Origin: Anaerolineae bacterium
GTDB taxonomy: Bacteria > Chloroflexota > Anaerolineae > DUEN01
Length of the DNA stretch: 7,974 bases
NCBI GenBank assembly: GCA_021159845.1
Contig: JAGHDS010000250.1
Location: 1 to 7,974 of the forward strand
Reading direction: 5' to 3'
Under the pieces are notes generated by a model that was given only the letters and a program-made list of their open reading frames with translations, was not told the DNA's origin and did no database searches. The translations under genes were made by a program, and so were the position numbers. Below are positions 6,109 through 7,974 of this stretch, one piece after another (position 1 is the stretch's first letter; each line of letters begins with the position of its first letter).

Positions 6109-6884
6109 GCCTGTTGCGGCCGGAGCTGGCGGGGACCCAAGCGATCATCTTCGATCTCGACGGCACGCTGTATAATGGGGATCAGGTGATCCCCGGGGCG
6201 GTGGAGACGGTTCGGAGGTTGAAAGAGGCTGGGATCCCTCTGCGCTTCCTCACGAATACAACCTCTCGCGGCCGGGCGGCCCTGGCGGAGAAGCTGCAGC
6301 ACATGGGATTCCCCGTCGTCGTCGATGAGGTGTACGGCCCCCCGTGGGCGGCTGGCGAGTTCCTTCGCTCGCGTGGGGCCAGTGCCTATTTGCTCGTCCC
6401 GGAGGGGGCGCTGGCTGACTTCGAAGGCGTTCCCCTGGATGATGCGCACCCGGATTATGTGGTGGTGGGGGATATGGGAGATGCCTGGACGTTTCCCCTT
6501 TTGAATCGCGCCTTCCGGCTGGTGTTGGAGGAGGGGGCTCAACTGATCGGGTTGGGCCGAAGTCGATATTGGCGGGCGCCGGACGGGTTGCGACTGGACG
6601 CGGGGCCGTTCGTGGCGGCGTTGGAGTACGCCACCGGTAAGGCAGCGACCATCATTGGCAAGCCGGAATCCACTTTGTTCGAGGCGGCGTTGCATGATCT
6701 GGGCCTGCCCGCTGAGCGTGTTGTCATGGTAGGCGACGACGTCGAGGTAGATGTGAGGGGGGCCCAGCGCGTCGGGTTGCGAGGCGCCCTGGTGCGGACT
6801 GGAAAGTTCCGACAAGCGGATCTGGCCCGTGGTGTGTGGCCGGATCTTTTGTTGGACTCTGTGGTTGACCTGTTGACGTCATGA
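6105..6884 (+). CDS. HAD-IIA family phosphatase, LHPP-like
   Basis: A 259-residue haloacid-dehalogenase hydrolase of subfamily IIA. All four motifs are visible: FDLDGTLY (Asp 17 nucleophile, Asp 19 acid/base), FLTNTT (Thr 50), GKPEST (Lys 186) and MVGDDVEVD (Asp 211, 212, 216). The cap lies between motifs II and III. Within the subfamily the segments LIGLGRSRYW, LDAGPFVAALEYA and GAQRVGLRGALVRTGKFR resemble the LHPP group (named for phospholysine/phosphohistidine/pyrophosphate phosphatase) more than NagD or phosphoglycolate phosphatase. The true substrate cannot be read from sequence. It is likely cytoplasmic, with no signal peptide. Its ATG overlaps the leuB stop (ATGA), so it is almost certainly co-translated with leuB. 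A link to branched-chain metabolism, such as removal of a phosphorylated by-product, is speculation. Confidence 0.9.
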   Translation: MSLLRPELAGTQAIIFDLDGTLYNGDQVIPGAVETVRRLKEAGIPLRFLTNTTSRGRAALAEKLQHMGFPVVVDEVYGPPWAAGEFLRSRGASAYLLVPEGALADFEGVPLDDAHPDYVVVGDMGDAWTFPLLNRAFRLVLEEGAQLIGLGRSRYWRAPDGLRLDAGPFVAALEYATGKAATIIGKPESTLFEAALHDLGLPAERVVMVGDDVEVDVRGAQRVGLRGALVRTGKFRQADLARGVWPDLLLDSVVDLLTS

Positions 6885-6894
6885 TGCATCATAT
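6865..6894 (+). promoter_or_regulatory. Weak candidate promoter for cimA
   Basis: At the end of the HAD gene there are two TTGAC boxes (TTGACC 6865-6870 and TTGACG 6873-6878) followed by an A/T-rich stretch (6888-6897). The best pairing is TTGACC with TCATAT (6889-6894) at 18 bp spacing. The -10 match is poor and the second box is too close to it. This is the only plausible sigma-70-like candidate I see before cimA. Confidence 0.2.
6881..6892. repeat. 12-bp perfect palindrome over the HAD stop codon
   Basis: ATGATGCATCAT is its own reverse complement and contains the HAD stop TGA (6882-6884). It overlaps the candidate promoter and could be an operator half-site pair, but a palindrome of this size can arise by chance in about 8 kb. 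Confidence 0.3.
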
Positions 6895-6918
6895 ATCCGA
6901 CAGGTGAGGAGTGGACTT

Positions 6919-7092
6919 ATGAGAAAGGAGGTGTTGTCCCCGGGCGCTGTCGGCGCCCGCGTCATCGGGGGAGGCGGAGCATTGGCCTCGCTGGATCGTG
7001 ACGGTTATCTTGTATCCCAATTAGAAAGGAGAATCCCCGATGGCGAAGATCTGGATTTACGATACGACGTTGCGAGATGGTTCTCAGGGTGA
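6919..7092 (+). CDS. Possible small upstream ORF overlapping cimA
   Basis: A 57-codon ORF starts at ATG 6919 with GAGGAG (6906-6911) 7 nt upstream, a well-placed ribosome site. It ends 53 bp inside cimA in a different frame. The product is Gly/Arg-rich with no recognised domain, no signal peptide and no cluster of Ile, Val or Leu codons. Ribosomes translating it would cross the helix at 6960-6971 / 7034-7045 that hides the cimA start, so it could serve translational coupling. It may equally be chance, since GC-rich DNA keeps frames open. Conservation of the frame would decide. Confidence 0.3.
   Translation: MRKEVLSPGAVGARVIGGGGALASLDRDGYLVSQLERRIPDGEDLDLRYDVARWFSG
6924..6933 (+). promoter_or_regulatory. 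Perfect anti-Shine-Dalgarno match without a placed start
   Basis: AAAGGAGGTG is fully complementary to the usual 3' end of 16S rRNA. No ATG or GTG lies 5-10 nt downstream; only a TTG at 6934 follows, and that is too close. It falls inside codons 2-5 of the small ORF and precedes a GC hairpin. It might be a ribosome standby or pausing site in the cimA leader. Confidence 0.45.
6941..6959 (+). promoter_or_regulatory. GC-rich hairpin in the cimA leader
   Basis: CGGGCGC (6941-6947) and GCGCCCG (6953-6959) form a perfect 7-bp GC stem with loop TGTCG. No T-tract follows. It lies 7 nt after the perfect Shine-Dalgarno element and directly abuts the left arm of the long-range helix that reaches the cimA start. 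Confidence 0.45.
6960..7045 (+). promoter_or_regulatory. Long-range helix sequestering the cimA start codon
   Basis: CGTCATCGGGGG (6960-6971) is complementary to TCCCCGATGGCG (7034-7045): ten Watson-Crick pairs plus two G-U pairs, with eight consecutive perfect pairs (6963-6970 with 7035-7042). The right arm contains the cimA ATG (7040-7042). The 62-nt loop between the arms holds the cimA ribosome-binding site AGAAAGGAG (7023-7031), so the site is exposed while the start codon is paired. This would favour regulated or coupled translation; the mechanism is inferred. Confidence 0.45.
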
Positions 7093-7974
7093 GGGGGTTA
7101 ACTTCTCTCTGGCGGATAAGCTGCGGATTACGCAGCGGTTAGACGCGTTTGGCGTCGACTACATCGAAGGTGGGTGGCCGGGGTCAAACCCCAAAGATGC
7201 GGAGTTCTTCGAACGCGCCCGGTCGCTTGAGCTAAAGCACGCGAAGGTTGTGGCGTTCGGCTCGACGCGTCGGGCCGATAGGTCGGTGGAGGAGGATCCG
7301 CAGATTCAAATGCTTCTGGACGCGGAAACGCCGGCGATCACAATCTTCGGCAAGACGTGGGACTTGCACGTGCGCGATGTGCTGCACGCGACGCTCGAGG
7401 AGAATCTGCGCATGATCGAGGAGAGTGTGCGATACTTGAAGGCGCACGGCAAGGAGGTGATCTACGACGCTGAGCACTACTTCGATGGATGGAAGGCGAA
7501 CCCCGAATACGCGTTGGATACGTTGCGGGCGGCCGAGCGAGCTGGGGCGGATTGGATCGTTTTATGCGATACCAACGGCGGTAGCTTACCGTGGGAGGTT
7601 GAAGAGGCCATTCGCTTGGCCCGTGAGGCCGTGAACACGCCGTTGGGCATTCATGCTCATAATGACAGCGGTTTGGCCGTGGCGAACTCGTTGGTCGCCG
7701 TGCGGATGGGATGTGCCCAGGTGCAGGGGACGATCAACGGCTATGGCGAGCGTTGTGGTAATGCGGACCTCACGGCTGTCATCCCGAACTTGCAGCTCAA
7801 GATGGGGTATGAGTGCGTCTCTCCCGAGCAGATGACTAAGCTGCGGGAGCTGAGCCTGTTCGTATCCGAGACGGCGAACTTGAGCCCGGACCCGCATCAG
7901 CCTTTCGTCGGGTACAGCGCCTTCTCGCACAAAGGCGGGGCACATGTCAACGCTATGGTCAAGAACGAGCGCAC
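7040..7974 (+). CDS. cimA: (R)-citramalate synthase, 3' end missing
   Basis: Condenses acetyl-CoA with pyruvate to citramalate, the first step of the threonine-independent isoleucine route. The frame is open from the ATG at 7040 to the window edge (311 complete codons), so the gene continues beyond the window; the family is about 520-540 residues. AGAAAGGAG (7023-7031) lies 8 nt upstream. Visible DRE-TIM metallolyase marks are YDTTLRDGSQGEG (7-19), YIEGGWPGSNPKD (41-53), FGSTRR (73-78), DAEHYFDG (143-150), CDTNGG (176-181), the HAHND metal site (His 205, His 207), GTINGYGERCGNADL (230-244) and AFSHKGGAHVNAM (294-306). The LRDGSQGEG and EGGWPGSNPKD signatures match the LeuA-like citramalate synthase family rather than LeuA, homocitrate synthase or HMG-CoA lyase. 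The C-terminal regulatory domain is outside the window, so isoleucine sensitivity cannot be judged. Neighbouring leuCDB supplies the remaining steps to 2-ketobutyrate. Confidence 0.95.
   Translation, partial: MAKIWIYDTTLRDGSQGEGVNFSLADKLRITQRLDAFGVDYIEGGWPGSNPKDAEFFERARSLELKHAKVVAFGSTRRADRSVEEDPQIQMLLDAETPAITIFGKTWDLHVRDVLHATLEENLRMIEESVRYLKAHGKEVIYDAEHYFDGWKANPEYALDTLRAAERAGADWIVLCDTNGGSLPWEVEEAIRLAREAVNTPLGIHAHNDSGLAVANSLVAVRMGCAQVQGTINGYGERCGNADLTAVIPNLQLKMGYECVSPEQMTKLRELSLFVSETANLSPDPHQPFVGYSAFSHKGGAHVNAMVKNER

Noticed and set aside
6021..6815. 264-residue open frame on the - strand opposite leuB end and the HAD gene
   Set aside because: It lies opposite well-supported genes, has Arg/Gln/Pro-rich low-complexity content, no recognisable domain, and reflects GC-rich codon bias on the coding strand.

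Overview
The window holds most of a branched-chain amino-acid biosynthesis gene cluster, all on the + strand. In order it contains ilvC (5' end missing), leuA, leuC, leuD, leuB, an LHPP-like HAD phosphatase gene, and cimA (3' end missing). Every protein reads through without a frameshift, and the catalytic or cluster-ligand residues I could place are present. The DNA is GC-rich, uses GTG as well as ATG starts and has strong purine-rich Shine-Dalgarno sites. Together with the cyanobacteria-like LeuA sequence, the ilvC-leuACDB-cimA order and the heptanucleotide intergenic repeats, this suggests a Chloroflexota or related deep-branching, often thermophilic, bacterium. That placement is inference from general resemblance, with no database search.

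Layout: 1-853 is the IlvC C-terminal part. 854-1104 is a 251-bp spacer with two opposed arrays of 7-bp repeats, then a structured leuA leader with a possible small upstream ORF. 1105-2829 is leuA. 2830-2938 is a 109-bp spacer with three consecutive stem-loops, the last one covering the leuC ribosome-binding site. 2939-4339 is leuC, 4393-4983 leuD and 5020-6108 leuB. The HAD gene starts inside the leuB stop codon (ATGA overlap) and ends at 6884. 6885-7039 is a cimA leader with a second small ORF, a perfect anti-Shine-Dalgarno match, a GC hairpin and a long-range helix that pairs with the cimA start codon. cimA runs from 7040 off the end of the window.

How the genes work together: LeuA (acetyl-CoA + 2-ketoisovalerate) and CimA (acetyl-CoA + pyruvate) are two related Claisen-type synthases. 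The single LeuCD isomerase and LeuB dehydrogenase can process the products of both. This gives 2-ketoisocaproate for leucine and 2-ketobutyrate for threonine-independent isoleucine synthesis. IlvC serves the valine/leucine and isoleucine branches. The cluster therefore looks like one unit for all three branched-chain amino acids.

The enzymes are conventional. The unusual material is in the leaders. Both synthase genes (leuA and cimA) are preceded by a strong Shine-Dalgarno-like element more than 100 nt upstream, a small ORF overlapping the real start, and a GC-rich 7-bp hairpin. In cimA a 12-bp helix also sequesters the start codon. I found no canonical rho-independent terminator with a T-tract, no tRNA or rRNA gene, no CRISPR array and no transposase.
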